A stretch of DNA of 64,000 nucleotides from Longimicrobiales bacterium. GTDB lineage: Bacteria; Gemmatimonadota; Gemmatimonadetes; Longimicrobiales; Gaopeijiaceae. The stretch is taken from the NCBI GenBank assembly GCA_951828585.1, contig OX639991.1, positions 2,760,576 to 2,824,575 of the forward strand. Direction: 5' to 3'. A program made the translations under genes and the position numbers. Every line of letters begins with the position of its first letter. Position 1 is the stretch's first letter. The notes under the pieces were generated by a model. That model had not been told where the DNA came from. It made no database searches and saw only the letters and a program-made list of their open reading frames with translations. Shown piece by piece: positions 42,032-51,225 of the stretch.

Positions 42032-42072
42032 GTCGGCAGCGAAGCTGCGCAGTTCGTCGGCACTCATCGAGC

Positions 42073-43401
42073 CTACGGCACCACCCCACCCACCCCCGCC
42101 TCCGCCACGACCAGCAGCAGCGCCCTCTGTATCGCGAGATGCCCGTCCACGTTCACCCAGTACTCCCCGGGCGAATGCGCACCGAACCCGACCCCGCCCC
42201 GCCCGATCGTCACGGCCGGGATCCCAAGGGCGATGGGTATGTTCGAGTCCGTCGACGAACGGCGCAGCTGGCCCTTCACGCCGAAGTGCGCGGTCGCCGC
42301 CAGGGCGCGCTGCAGGAGCGGCGCGTTAGGGTCGCCTTCACCCGAGGGCCGGTCTCCGATCTTGAGCTTCTCGACCGTCAACGGAGGGCCAGCACGCCGC
42401 AGATTGTTCTCCTCCTCCAGCGCCCGGTCCATGGCCGCCAGGAACACCTCCTCGATGCGGGCCAGGCTCTCGGGGCTCACCGAGCGCATGTCCACCTCCA
42501 TCCAGCTTTCGGCGGGAATCGAGTTGACCGAGGTGCCGCCGCCGATCCGCCCCACGTTGTAGCTGGTGCGGGGACCGCTACGAGTCAGCGTGTCGGCGGC
42601 GTCCTGAAAGTGGCGTACCGCGCGGCTCATCGCGTGGGCCGGGTTGGCGAGCCCGAAGGCGCCCCAGGAGTGCCCGCCCGGACCCTTGAAGGTGACCCGG
42701 TAGCGGACCGAGCCCAGGCCCATCGCCACCAGCCCCGCCAGCCCCCCGCCGTCCACCTCGATCCACGCGTCCGGGCCCGCCTCCGGGTCGCGATAGATGT
42801 GCTTCATGCCGCGCAGATCCCCCAGCCCCTCCTCGCCCACGACCCCCACGAAGACGATATCGTCGTCGGACTCGATCCCGGCCTCTTCCAGCGCGCGCAG
42901 TACCGCGAGCACGACCACCAGCCCACGCGTATCGTCCCCGATCCCGGGCGCGAAGAGCGTGTCGCCGCGCTGGCGCACGGTCACGTCGGTGCCTTCGGGG
43001 AAGACGGTGTCCAGATGGCCGCCCAGCGCCACGGTGCGCCCGCCCCGTCGGCCCCGCCTCAGCCCGAACACGTTGCCTTCCGCGTCGGTCCACACGGAAT
43101 CGGCGCCGCACTCGGCGAGCAGTTCGGCGAAACGGCGGCCGCGCGCCTCTTCCATGAAGGGCGGCGCGGGGATTTCGTTGAGTTCGACGAGGCGTTCCAG
43201 CGCCCACTCGTCCAATCCCTCGATCACCTGGAAGGAGTTGCGGACCAGGGGATTCGCGGCCAGGTCTCTCACCTCGCCGGTGTAGTCGGGGGAAACGGCG
43301 GCCTGGGCGCTGATGTTGGTTTGGGACATGATCGCGAGGAGTAGGGCAAGCAGTCCGGGGATGGAAGGTAACGGTCGGGCGGCGTACGAACGGTTGGACA
43401 T
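42073..43401 (-). CDS. Exported M20-family metallopeptidase
   Basis: 442 residues. Signal peptide (SIPGLLALLLAIMSQTNISA), then an M20 di-zinc peptidase: GGHLDTVFPEGTDV (His ligand, catalytic Asp), GIGDDTRGLVVVL (bridging Asp), VGVVGEEGLGDLRG (Glu-Glu), the lid/dimer domain with FKGPGGHSWGAFG, and the final ligand in GVGFGAHSPGEYW. The motif set is complete, so it is likely active as aminopeptidase or carboxypeptidase-type. Start 43401 (MSNRSYAARPL); a reading to 43677 crosses the divergent gene. Divergent from the barrel gene at 43478. Confidence 0.9.
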   Translation of the reverse strand: MSNRSYAARPLPSIPGLLALLLAIMSQTNISAQAAVSPDYTGEVRDLAANPLVRNSFQVIEGLDEWALERLVELNEIPAPPFMEEARGRRFAELLAECGADSVWTDAEGNVFGLRRGRRGGRTVALGGHLDTVFPEGTDVTVRQRGDTLFAPGIGDDTRGLVVVLAVLRALEEAGIESDDDIVFVGVVGEEGLGDLRGMKHIYRDPEAGPDAWIEVDGGGLAGLVAMGLGSVRYRVTFKGPGGHSWGAFGLANPAHAMSRAVRHFQDAADTLTRSGPRTSYNVGRIGGGTSVNSIPAESWMEVDMRSVSPESLARIEEVFLAAMDRALEEENNLRRAGPPLTVEKLKIGDRPSGEGDPNAPLLQRALAATAHFGVKGQLRRSSTDSNIPIALGIPAVTIGRGGVGFGAHSPGEYWVNVDGHLAIQRALLLVVAEAGVGGVVP

Positions 43402-43477
43402 CCGTGGTTCACGGCCATACCGTACACGGGTTCGTGAGGGCGTATTCAGCGCTTCGATTGGCAGGAGGAGAATCCGG

Positions 43478-44308
43478 ATGAAAGGGAATCGGCGGCGACG
43501 GGCACGTTTTCCTCTGTACAGTATCGCGCTCGCCGGGGTTCTGGCAGGTCCGGCACTCCCCGCCCAAGCGCAACGGGATCCCGCCCCCAGGCGCGGGTTC
43601 TTCCTCCGGGTTGCCCTTCCCACGGGCAGTCTAGGCGCGACGATGCAGAAGACCGTCGACAACACGGACCCCAACACCCTCGTCCCCGAACCGAGGCGCG
43701 GAAAGGTGTATCACGACGAGGCGCGGGGGAGTGCGCTCAGCGTGGGAATCGGCGTGGCGGCGGGGTATCGCGTGCCGATCTCCCAGGGCACCTGGTTCCT
43801 GGAGGGCGATTTCGGCTTCGCCCTGCATCGCGGCAGGACGAACGCGCAATTCGCCGGAGTCGGCACTTCGGTGGATCGACGCCAGCTCGGGGAGAGCTGG
43901 CCGGACAGCTGGACCTACTCGAAGCGGGTCTCGTACGGGGCCACGGTGAGGTTGGGTGCCAGTCCGGAGGGGCTCCGCGACCGGGGGGGCGGCGTCTACG
44001 TCCTCGCGGGTGTACACTTCGCCGACATGCGGTTTGACAACCACTACCGCGGCTGTTTTTCACCCGACCCTTGCCAGGAATACGGAGGGGGCAACGAGAT
44101 TCGCGACTGGGATTCGCTCATCTGGGTTTCCGGACTCGGGATCGAGCGGCGGTTGAGCGAGCGGGTGTCCTTCCGCGCCGAGGCAAGGTATTCCAGATAC
44201 AACCTGGAGGATTGGATCACGCCTCTTGATGACGTGGGCGTCACGGTCATGTCAAGCATGGAGACGAGCGAACTGGGGCTGTCCATGGGGCTGGTCCGCT
44301 GGTTCTGA
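43478..44308 (+). CDS. Outer-membrane beta-barrel protein
   Basis: 276 residues with signal peptide (YSIALAGVLAGPALPAQAQ) and alternating amphipathic strands (GFFLRVALPTGSLGATM, SALSVGIGVAAGYRVPI, GTWFLEGDFGFALHRGR, VSYGATVRLGASPEGL, GVYVLAGVHFADMRF), ending ELGLSMGLVRWF with terminal Phe, the outer-membrane insertion signal. A small 8-12-strand barrel with one Cys pair in a loop (GCFSPDPCQEY). ATG 43478 follows GGAGGAG. Ligand unknown. Confidence 0.75.
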   Translation: MKGNRRRRARFPLYSIALAGVLAGPALPAQAQRDPAPRRGFFLRVALPTGSLGATMQKTVDNTDPNTLVPEPRRGKVYHDEARGSALSVGIGVAAGYRVPISQGTWFLEGDFGFALHRGRTNAQFAGVGTSVDRRQLGESWPDSWTYSKRVSYGATVRLGASPEGLRDRGGGVYVLAGVHFADMRFDNHYRGCFSPDPCQEYGGGNEIRDWDSLIWVSGLGIERRLSERVSFRAEARYSRYNLEDWITPLDDVGVTVMSSMETSELGLSMGLVRWF

Positions 44309-44336
44309 ACCGGCGGCCCGAGGAGAATTCAGCGTT

Positions 44337-45221
44337 TCAGCCCTCTCCGCCAGCCGGGCCGCCCGTCACTCCCGCCATCGGTTCGTCGCGGCTTACCACG
44401 CGCGTGGCGGGTCCGGCGATCAGTGGGTCGGGGCCGGTCACCACCTCGGCGTCCTTGTCCGGGTACTCCAGCCGGGAGAGGAATGACTGCATGGCGGCGA
44501 TCCGCGCCCGCCTCTTGTGGTCCGACTTGATGACGGTCCAGGGCGCGTCGGCGGTGTCCGTGTAAAACAGCATCGCCTCCTTGGCCTGCGTGTAGTCGGG
44601 CCATTTGTCGAGCGAAGCAATGTCGATCGGGGACACCTTCCACTGCTTGAGCGGGTCCGTGTTGCGCGCGTCGAAGCGGTGCATCTGCTCCTCCTGGGAC
44701 ACCGAGAACCAGAACTTGAAGAGCAGGATGCCGCTGTTGACCAGCATGCGTTCCAGCTCGGGGCACTGGCGCAGGAACTCGAGGTACTCCTGCCCGGTGC
44801 AGAAGCCCATGACCCGTTCGACCCCGGCCCGGTTGTACCAGGAGCGGTCGAAGAGGACCATTTCACCGGCCGTGGGCAGGTGCTGGACGTAGCGCTGGAA
44901 GTACCACTGCCCGCGTTCGACATCGCTGGGTTTGTCCAGGGCCACGACGCGCGCGCCGCGGGGGTTCACGTGTTCCATGAATCGCTTGATCGTGCCGCCC
45001 TTGCCCGCCGCGTCCCGGCCCTCGAAGAGAATGACGACTTTCATCCCCGAGCCCTTGACCCAGCGCTGCACCTTGAGCAGTTCGACCTGCAGTCCGGCCT
45101 TCTTCCGCTCGTATTCGCGCCGCTTCATCTTCGTCGTGTAGGGATAGACTCCCTCCTTGAAGACCCGCTTGATGGTCTCGGGGCCGAGATCGCTGTTGGG
45201 GCTGGGAGTGTCGCCGGTCAT
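44337..45221 (-). CDS. ppk2: Polyphosphate kinase 2
   Basis: 294-residue PPK2 that moves phosphate between polyphosphate and nucleotides (usually NDP to NTP in single-domain class I enzymes). Walker A region ILFEGRDAAGKGGTIKRF (about residues 64-81), lid GARVVALDKPSDVERGQWYF, Walker B LFDRSWYNRAGVERVMGFC, and DARNTDPLKQWKVSPID. Complete and of normal length. Start 45221 (MTGDTPSPNS); the ATG at 45254 is possible. Followed downstream by nothing on its strand; SixA lies just upstream in the same direction, so they may be co-transcribed. Confidence 0.95.
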   Translation of the reverse strand: MTGDTPSPNSDLGPETIKRVFKEGVYPYTTKMKRREYERKKAGLQVELLKVQRWVKGSGMKVVILFEGRDAAGKGGTIKRFMEHVNPRGARVVALDKPSDVERGQWYFQRYVQHLPTAGEMVLFDRSWYNRAGVERVMGFCTGQEYLEFLRQCPELERMLVNSGILLFKFWFSVSQEEQMHRFDARNTDPLKQWKVSPIDIASLDKWPDYTQAKEAMLFYTDTADAPWTVIKSDHKRRARIAAMQSFLSRLEYPDKDAEVVTGPDPLIAGPATRVVSRDEPMAGVTGGPAGGEG

Positions 45222-45306
45222 TTGCGGTCTCCGATGCGCTGAGTCAACGTCCATTTCAACTTAGTTGCGGGGTGGGCGGGCGAAAGGTGGGGGCCGGGCC
45301 GGGTGG

Positions 45307-45819
45307 TCAGCCGAGTGACCGCGGAATGATGTAGTCGAGCAGTTTCCCCCCTTCCCCCACCTCGTTCCAGTCGTCGCCGTCCAGTTCGATGACCGCGACC
45401 GCGCCGGTGGGGAAGGAGCGGATGATGCGGTCGCGCAGCTGCCGATCCCCCCTGCGGGCCAGGTGGGCCGCGAGTGCGTGGGTAGAGGGATTGTGGCCCA
45501 GGACCATCAGCGTTTCGACAGCGGAGGGCACGGAGGCGACGGTTTCGAGCACTCCGCGGGGCGGAGCGAGATACAGTTCGGAGAAATACTCGACGTGGGG
45601 ATCACCGCCGAAGCGGCGCGCCATGAGCTCCCAGGTCTCACGGGTGCGGCACGAGGAGCTGGAGTAGACGGCGTCCGGGGCGAAGCCGCGCTCGGCGAGG
45701 GCGGCGGCGACGAGGGGCGCGGCGCGGCGGCCCCGCCCGTTCAGGGGCCGGTCGTGGTCCGCGAGGGTCGGGTCGCCCCAGCTCGACTTCGCGTGCCGCG
45801 CGAGTAGCAGACGGCGCAT
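45307..45819 (-). CDS. sixA: SixA-like phosphohistidine phosphatase
   Basis: 170-residue histidine-phosphatase-superfamily protein without the alpha-helical insert, as in SixA. The RHG variant LLLARHAKSSWGDP (His9 nucleophile), SSSCRTRETWELM and the second His in VLGHNPSTHALA are present. SixA removes phosphate from phosphohistidine proteins such as ArcB or PTS components; the substrate here is unknown. Confidence 0.9.
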   Translation of the reverse strand: MRRLLLARHAKSSWGDPTLADHDRPLNGRGRRAAPLVAAALAERGFAPDAVYSSSSCRTRETWELMARRFGGDPHVEYFSELYLAPPRGVLETVASVPSAVETLMVLGHNPSTHALAAHLARRGDRQLRDRIIRSFPTGAVAVIELDGDDWNEVGEGGKLLDYIIPRSLG

Positions 45820-45912
45820 GTGGCCTCCGGTCCTGATCGTGGTGCTCTGGTCGCCCGTGAAGCGAATCGCATAGCCTATGACTACACGCGGTCCGAGGCA
45901 ATGTTCACCCCT

Positions 45913-47178
45913 TCAGGAGCCGGGCAACGCGATCCTGTAGCGAACCACCCGCTGTACATCCAGATTGCCCCGTTCGACCGCCCAGACGAAGGAACGGCCG
46001 AAGACGGGAGGAGCCGAGAGGCTGAATCCTTCGGGCGGGACCACGGCCCCGAGGTAGGTTCCGTCGGCTTCGAACACATCGTAGCGGAGCGGCTCGACCC
46101 AGGTGAACGGAGAGGATTCGGGATTGGCCGGATCGTGATCCTCGTTTGCGACCTGTTGCGCCTCCGTCCACAGACTCACCCAGATTCGGCCATCGCTTCC
46201 GGCGCTCAAGCCCCGGAAGGGCGGCTTGTGATCCGGAATGGCGGCACCGTCCCAGTTCCAGTCTGCATCGACCTCGCGCATCGTGTTCACAATCCTCTGT
46301 TCATGGCGGTCGCGCTCATCGTCCGCCACCGCCACCGGTGTGTGGTTCCTCTCGATGCGCAGCACGCCACTGTCCCGCTCGAGGTTGATCCGGTATGCCG
46401 TGGAGAGTGCCGACATGAAGTGGCCGGTAGGGTGGACCGTCCGGTACCAACCCGGGCTGAACGGTACGGTCGCGCCGACGGACATCCACCGATCCCCGCT
46501 CTCGCCAGCGGTGCTCATACCGTATTTGTCGTCGTCGAAGTCGGCGGGGGCCTCGGGGGCCGAGATCGTGTCGATCGGTGTGCCGTCGGAGTCCATGACG
46601 ATGAAGCGCCTCTCGATCTCGGAGATGTCCACATAGATTCGGCCCTGGTCATCGCGGTACAGCGGGGTACTCCAGAAACGCTCACTCGGCAGGTACCTCC
46701 ACTCCTCGTTCTCCCCTGTCTCCAGCCCGAACAGCTGCACACGCCCGTTCGCCGGATCCCTCACGAGCAGGCGGCCGTTGGAGATGGCAAGCCCGATGGG
46801 CACCTTGAATTCACCCGGCCCCTCGCCGTACCTGCCCAGCGTCTTGACGTAGGTGCCCTCTGAATCGAAGACGCGAACGTGCCGGGCCTGTCTATCCAGC
46901 ACGTACACGTTGTGGTCGTCGTCGACGGCGATCGCGCTTACCGAACCGAAGAGGTACTCCTCCGCGCCGTCGAGCTCGCCGATCGAGACTTCCGGCACGA
47001 GCGTGGCGTCTCCGCCCCAGACGCTTCCGCTCACGGTCCTGACCACGGTCGTGTCGCCGATGGTCTCGGTCTCGACGACGGTCTCGGTCGTGTTCTGCGA
47101 GTCGGAGATGGGCCCGCAGGCGAGGGGGAGGGAGGCTACTGCCAAAGGGACGGCTATCCTGCGGATCGGTGTTGTCAT
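45913..47178 (-). CDS. Six-bladed beta-propeller lipoprotein
   Basis: 421 residues; signal VPLAVASLPLACGP with Cys21 as lipid anchor, a Thr-rich spacer (TTETVVETETIGDTTVV), then the propeller: AIAVDDDHNVYVLDRQARHV, GRYGEGPGEFKVPIGLAI, RVQLFGLETGENEEWRY and DGRIWVSLWTEAQ. Same family as the proteins at 8625, 14053 and 47307. Its blade numbering and the conserved GEGPGEF are intact. Probably surface-exposed; partner unknown. Confidence 0.85.
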   Translation of the reverse strand: MTTPIRRIAVPLAVASLPLACGPISDSQNTTETVVETETIGDTTVVRTVSGSVWGGDATLVPEVSIGELDGAEEYLFGSVSAIAVDDDHNVYVLDRQARHVRVFDSEGTYVKTLGRYGEGPGEFKVPIGLAISNGRLLVRDPANGRVQLFGLETGENEEWRYLPSERFWSTPLYRDDQGRIYVDISEIERRFIVMDSDGTPIDTISAPEAPADFDDDKYGMSTAGESGDRWMSVGATVPFSPGWYRTVHPTGHFMSALSTAYRINLERDSGVLRIERNHTPVAVADDERDRHEQRIVNTMREVDADWNWDGAAIPDHKPPFRGLSAGSDGRIWVSLWTEAQQVANEDHDPANPESSPFTWVEPLRYDVFEADGTYLGAVVPPEGFSLSAPPVFGRSFVWAVERGNLDVQRVVRYRIALPGS

Positions 47179-47306
47179 GAGGGGGAGCCTTGGGTGGGGG
47201 TGGGAACCTCCCGGGGAAGATACGCATCGGGTGGTGAAAAATCAACAGGTGGTGTTCGCGGTTCATTGCTACACGTGTCTCGATGGAGCGCCCTGCCAGC
47301 CAGCCG

Positions 47307-48476
47307 TCACCGGCCGAACGGCAGGTCTCCGATGTCATACCAGTCGAGCGCCCGGTCCGGAATCCCGTCGGCATCGTCCGGCCCGACCTGCCTTTCAACC
47401 AGGACGACCAGGGTGGACCCGAGGAGGTCGAAGGCCCTCAGCCGGTCCCTGACCCTCACCGACCCGGCCAACGCGTCATTGGCGTACACGTCCAGGTAGG
47501 ACCATTCGTGCGTGTCGCGCCGCGTGGCGACCCAGTAGCGGTTGGCGGCGTCGAACAACTGGTGTTCCGTGCCCAGAGTGTAGCGCTTGGGCCTGGTTCG
47601 ATAGTCTTCCAGCATCTTGTCGACCAATGAGCGGTATGTGCCGTCCGGACTGATTTGGCGAACCCTGGCCATTATTTCGGGGTTCGATAATTGCCCGCGT
47701 CGAGCCCTCATCCTTTCTTCTTCCCTTGCCACGTCCCGTTCGTCCGGGAGTTCCGTCGGCGCACGCAGCACGGTGGCGTCGCCGGTGTTGTCGACAAAGA
47801 TCAGATGACCTTCGCAGCCCACGAAGACCCATCCCTCAGTCCGGTCGGGGATGCCCCAGGCGCCTTCCCCACAGGCGACATCCCAGGGCCCGGTCGGCGA
47901 CGCTTCCTCCCGCACGACCTCCTCGGAGGCGATGTTCACGTCGTACCGGGTCATGAGCGAATCGGGGATCCAGCCCCGCCACACCACACCCGTGAGGACT
48001 GTGCCGAACGACCGGTCGGGATGCAGATATGGCGTTCGCACCTCCGATAAGTGAGCACCCGATGGCTCGAAGACCGTGAAGCGGCCCAGCCTTCGGTCAT
48101 AGACTCCAACCGCGCCCTCCTCGCCGCGCACGAGGTCGAGGTTGTCGGGGCTGTCGGAGCTGCCAAACTCGCCGGGACCCTCCCCCACTCGGCCGAAGAC
48201 TCCCACAACGGCGCCCTCCGTGTCCACGCAGCGTACCTTGGTCTCGTAGGAATCGACCACGCAGGCCGTGCGTTCGTCCGCAAGCAGCGCGACCTGGTGG
48301 CTCTCGCTCAGTGGGACGGTCACCGTACCGATCACCTCGGGCGTGAAGATTGCGCCGTTGGTCGTGTCATCCTGACCGCAGACGCCCGCGAAGGCCAGGA
48401 GTGCCGCCACGGAGAGGATCCGAAGTGGCCTGACGGGGTTGAAGCAGCGTCGCGAGGGCGCGGTTGTGTACGGCAT
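47307..48476 (-). CDS. Six-bladed beta-propeller protein, probable lipoprotein
   Basis: 389 residues. Signal RILSVAALLAFAGVCGQD (LAFAGVC, lipobox-like), then the propeller: VALLADERTACVVDSYETKV, FGRVGEGPGEFGSSDSPDNL, GVYDRRLGRFTVFEPSGAHL, PDRTEGWVFVGCEGHLIFVD. It lies directly upstream of the gene at 45913 on the same strand with a 128-base gap, so the two may be a tandem duplicate pair. Confidence 0.82.
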   Translation of the reverse strand: MPYTTAPSRRCFNPVRPLRILSVAALLAFAGVCGQDDTTNGAIFTPEVIGTVTVPLSESHQVALLADERTACVVDSYETKVRCVDTEGAVVGVFGRVGEGPGEFGSSDSPDNLDLVRGEEGAVGVYDRRLGRFTVFEPSGAHLSEVRTPYLHPDRSFGTVLTGVVWRGWIPDSLMTRYDVNIASEEVVREEASPTGPWDVACGEGAWGIPDRTEGWVFVGCEGHLIFVDNTGDATVLRAPTELPDERDVAREEERMRARRGQLSNPEIMARVRQISPDGTYRSLVDKMLEDYRTRPKRYTLGTEHQLFDAANRYWVATRRDTHEWSYLDVYANDALAGSVRVRDRLRAFDLLGSTLVVLVERQVGPDDADGIPDRALDWYDIGDLPFGR

Positions 48477-48721
48477 TGGTGAGCTCCCAGGTCGAACGGA
48501 TGCGATTGGTTACCGAGGGCCGAGTATTGCGGCTGATCGGCACGACGTCAAATGTAGTCCGGATGCAACGGCCACCTGTCTACAAGCGTCCGACGAGTTC
48601 CGCACACCGCCGGCGCCGGAAGACATCGTAGCCGTCGCCGACGCAGTGATCGAATGCGAGACCGCCGAGGATTTCCTCCGGCGGGTAGGGGAGGCGTGAC
48701 TTCGACGGTCCGCTTGGCCTC

Positions 48722-49360
48722 CTACCGGCCGAAATCCACCCCCGCCCGAATCGTGAAGCCCCGGTTCCTGACCGACTCGTCGCTATCGTCAATGAGGTTC
48801 AGGATGCCGAATCCGTAGAGAGCCTCGACAACCACGTCGCGACCGCCCACGTCGAAGCACACCCCGGCACCTCCCGAGACCCCGAAGTCGAAGGTCTTGT
48901 AGGGGTCGTCCTCCAGTCCCTCCCCACAATCCGCAGTCACATTGACGCCCTCGGCGGAAAACGTTGTTGAACATGCTACCCTGAGACCCAGTGTGGGCCC
49001 GACGAGCAAGTAGGGTGCCGTGCCAATCGGAATCTTCCCGAACGCGCCGATGTCGATGTACGCGAGGTTGACCGAGGCTTCAAAGCTCTCCCCGGAGTCC
49101 AAGCCTACCGGGATGTCCGCAGTCAGTGTTGCCCCCCGTTGCGCATATGCCGCGGACAGGAGAAGTCCGGGCCCCCCGCTCCCCAGGGACGCGGTGACGC
49201 CGAGATGGAAGCCGGTCAGATAGGACACCTCGAACTCTTCCTCCTCCTCCGATGCGGCGAGGGTGCTGAGCGTCATGCCCCCCCTGACGCCGAACGATGT
49301 CTGGGCGGCGAGGGGGGTGGCGATGGTCAGTGCGGCCAGAACTGCCAAGTACTTCTTCAT
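48722..49360 (-). CDS. PorT-like outer-membrane beta-barrel protein
   Basis: 212 residues: signal MKKYLAVLAALTIATPLAAQ, then an OMP_b-brl_2-type barrel (TSFGVRGGMTLSTLAASEEE, YLTGFHLGVTASLGSGG, GLLLSAAYAQRGATL, YIDIGAFGKIPIGTAPYLLV, VVVEALYGFGILNLIDD, RGFTIRAGVDFGR). One periplasmic or loop disulfide is possible (ACSTTF, DCGEG). ATG 49360 with AGGACAGG upstream. Small barrels of this type are frequent and mostly uncharacterised. Confidence 0.82.
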   Translation of the reverse strand: MKKYLAVLAALTIATPLAAQTSFGVRGGMTLSTLAASEEEEEFEVSYLTGFHLGVTASLGSGGPGLLLSAAYAQRGATLTADIPVGLDSGESFEASVNLAYIDIGAFGKIPIGTAPYLLVGPTLGLRVACSTTFSAEGVNVTADCGEGLEDDPYKTFDFGVSGGAGVCFDVGGRDVVVEALYGFGILNLIDDSDESVRNRGFTIRAGVDFGR

Positions 49361-49415
49361 CCTGTCCTCCCGTGGTCGGATCGATGGGATGCGACGTGTA
49401 CCCTCGATACGATTG

Positions 49416-50999
49416 CTAGGGAATAAAGTTCCCGGATCTGCCGGAAACTGTTGGGACCGAAACACCTGTGTCCGCCCCGGCCCACACCTCCGCCAGCACG
49501 GCGTAGGCCTCACGCGCCGCGACCTCGTCGCCAAGCGCCGTGGCGGTGACAGCCAGTCCCAGCAGCGACTGGGTGCGGTTCGGGGTGCGGGCGAGCTGGT
49601 TCTCCCAGGCGGTCCGCGCCTCCGCGTGGCGGTCAAGTGCGGCCAACTCTGCCGCGAGGAGTTCATGCGGCGGCATGAGCGTCGCGGGTGGGCCAAACTC
49701 ATACGGCAGGGCCTCTTCGCGCGTGGCCGCCTCCTCCAGCAGCGTGATCCCGGCCTCCACATCGCCGTCGGCCAGCGCGATCAACCCGTCCAGTTCGAGA
49801 AGCAGGATACCGCGCCGGGGGTCTCCCTCGTCATCCGGTTTTCCGTGGCGGGATCTCAGCTGCGCAGCGCCCTCCGCATCACCCGTCCGCAACGCGGCCA
49901 GCGCGTCCACGAAGTCGTAGGGCAGCGCCAGGTTCGGGAATGCATCCAGGTCGGCCGCAAACGCATCCCCCACCCCCCAGTCCCCCCCGTCGATCACCGC
50001 GCGGGCCCGCATGTTCACGAAATACCCGGCCTCGCCGCGCGTCGGCCCGTCCGCCATGCGTTCCCGGCACGCCTCCATCCCCGCGGCCGCGTCCTTCAGC
50101 CGCCCCTGCTGCAGATACCCATAGTGCAGCCACGACGTGTAGTGCCCGCACACGTTCGGCCGCCGCCCCTTCCCCTCCAGCCCCGCGTTCTGCACGTCCC
50201 GAGCGCGCACGTTCGCGGTGACCACATCGTCCCAAAGGCCCATTGCCACGAAGATGTGCGAGGTCATGTGCTGCGCGTGAGAGGCGTCCGGCGCGATCTC
50301 GGAGTAGGCGCGCGCGGCGGGGAGCCCGAGCGGCGCGTGGACGGGATCGTCGAAGGCATGGATGATGTAGTGCGCGGCGCCAGGGTGCATCGGGTTGGCC
50401 TCGAAGACGGGCTGCGCCACGGCGGCGGCCTTCATGTAGATGGCGAAGTCGCGGCCGTCGTGCGCGGTGCCGAGGAGTGAGAGGGCGTAGAGGGCGGCGG
50501 CGTCGTGGTCGTCGGGGTATTTTTCGGAGAGGCGCCGCATGGCGTCGCGGTAGCGGAAGTCGCGGAACTGCTTGGGGCCGTCGCCGTAGAGGACTTCGAC
50601 GGTTTCGAACCAGTCGCGTTCGCGTTCGGTCGGGATTCGTGCGAGGCGTTCGGAGGTGGTGGAGGCGTACTGCTCCAGGATGGCGAGCGCCGCGTCGCGG
50701 TCCTGCTGCATCCAGATCGGGTGGTTGTGGGTCTGCGCCTCGCCCCAATACGCCATTGCGAAGCCCGGGTCGATCTCGCGAGCCTTCCGGAACCGGGTTG
50801 CCGCGTCCTCGTACTCGAAGTTGTGGAGCAACAGGAGACCGGCTTCGAAGTGCGGCTGCGCTTCGGCGGCACCCGAAGTCGGAAAGTCCACCGATCCGAG
50901 GTTCTGGGCCGCGCCCGGTGCGGGGGTAAGCGTGAGAAGCGCTCCCACGGTCGTGAGCGCCGCCACCGAAGACGTCGAGATCCACCTTTGCTTTTTCAT
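49416..50999 (-). CDS. Exported TPR protein
   Basis: 527 residues. Signal peptide (SSVAALTTVGALLTLTPAPG), then tetratricopeptide-type repeats: AGLLLLHNFEYEDAATRFRK, REIDPGFAMAYWGEAQTHNH (the usual opening of this family), YALSLLGTAHDGRDFAIYMK, AHYIIHAFDDPVHAPLGLPA, HAQHMTSHIFVAMGLWDDVV and a C-terminal ELLAAELAALDRHAEARTAW. The family is common in Gemmatimonadota and Acidobacteriota; no enzymatic motif despite the conserved His residues (HxxHAF, HAQHMTSH), which could bind a metal or heme. ATG 50999 behind GGAGAGGG. Confidence 0.85.
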   Translation of the reverse strand: MKKQRWISTSSVAALTTVGALLTLTPAPGAAQNLGSVDFPTSGAAEAQPHFEAGLLLLHNFEYEDAATRFRKAREIDPGFAMAYWGEAQTHNHPIWMQQDRDAALAILEQYASTTSERLARIPTERERDWFETVEVLYGDGPKQFRDFRYRDAMRRLSEKYPDDHDAAALYALSLLGTAHDGRDFAIYMKAAAVAQPVFEANPMHPGAAHYIIHAFDDPVHAPLGLPAARAYSEIAPDASHAQHMTSHIFVAMGLWDDVVTANVRARDVQNAGLEGKGRRPNVCGHYTSWLHYGYLQQGRLKDAAAGMEACRERMADGPTRGEAGYFVNMRARAVIDGGDWGVGDAFAADLDAFPNLALPYDFVDALAALRTGDAEGAAQLRSRHGKPDDEGDPRRGILLLELDGLIALADGDVEAGITLLEEAATREEALPYEFGPPATLMPPHELLAAELAALDRHAEARTAWENQLARTPNRTQSLLGLAVTATALGDEVAAREAYAVLAEVWAGADTGVSVPTVSGRSGNFIP

Positions 51000-51225
51000 C
51001 CCTCTCCATCCTTCTTTTTCAGTTGGTCCACCGATGGTCACCTCCCCCAATGTTCCCTTTGCGCGGACGCCCGCGCCAGCCCGGAAACCGGCGTGGTCCC
51101 GTTGGCCGTTCGCCCGGCCCTGTGTAGAATTCGGGTTCGCGGGTGCACCGGACCTACCGGACCCCGCCCAAAGGCGACTCGCATCGATCGCGCTTCCCCA
51201 ACCCCACGAAAGGCGACACCTCACA

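Noticed and set aside
48439-48699. 86-codon open frame ending DAVIECETAEDFLRRVGEA
   Set aside because: The tail looks protein-like but the first half overlaps the divergent propeller leader and there is no start with a ribosome-binding site; could be a remnant, not supportable as a gene.
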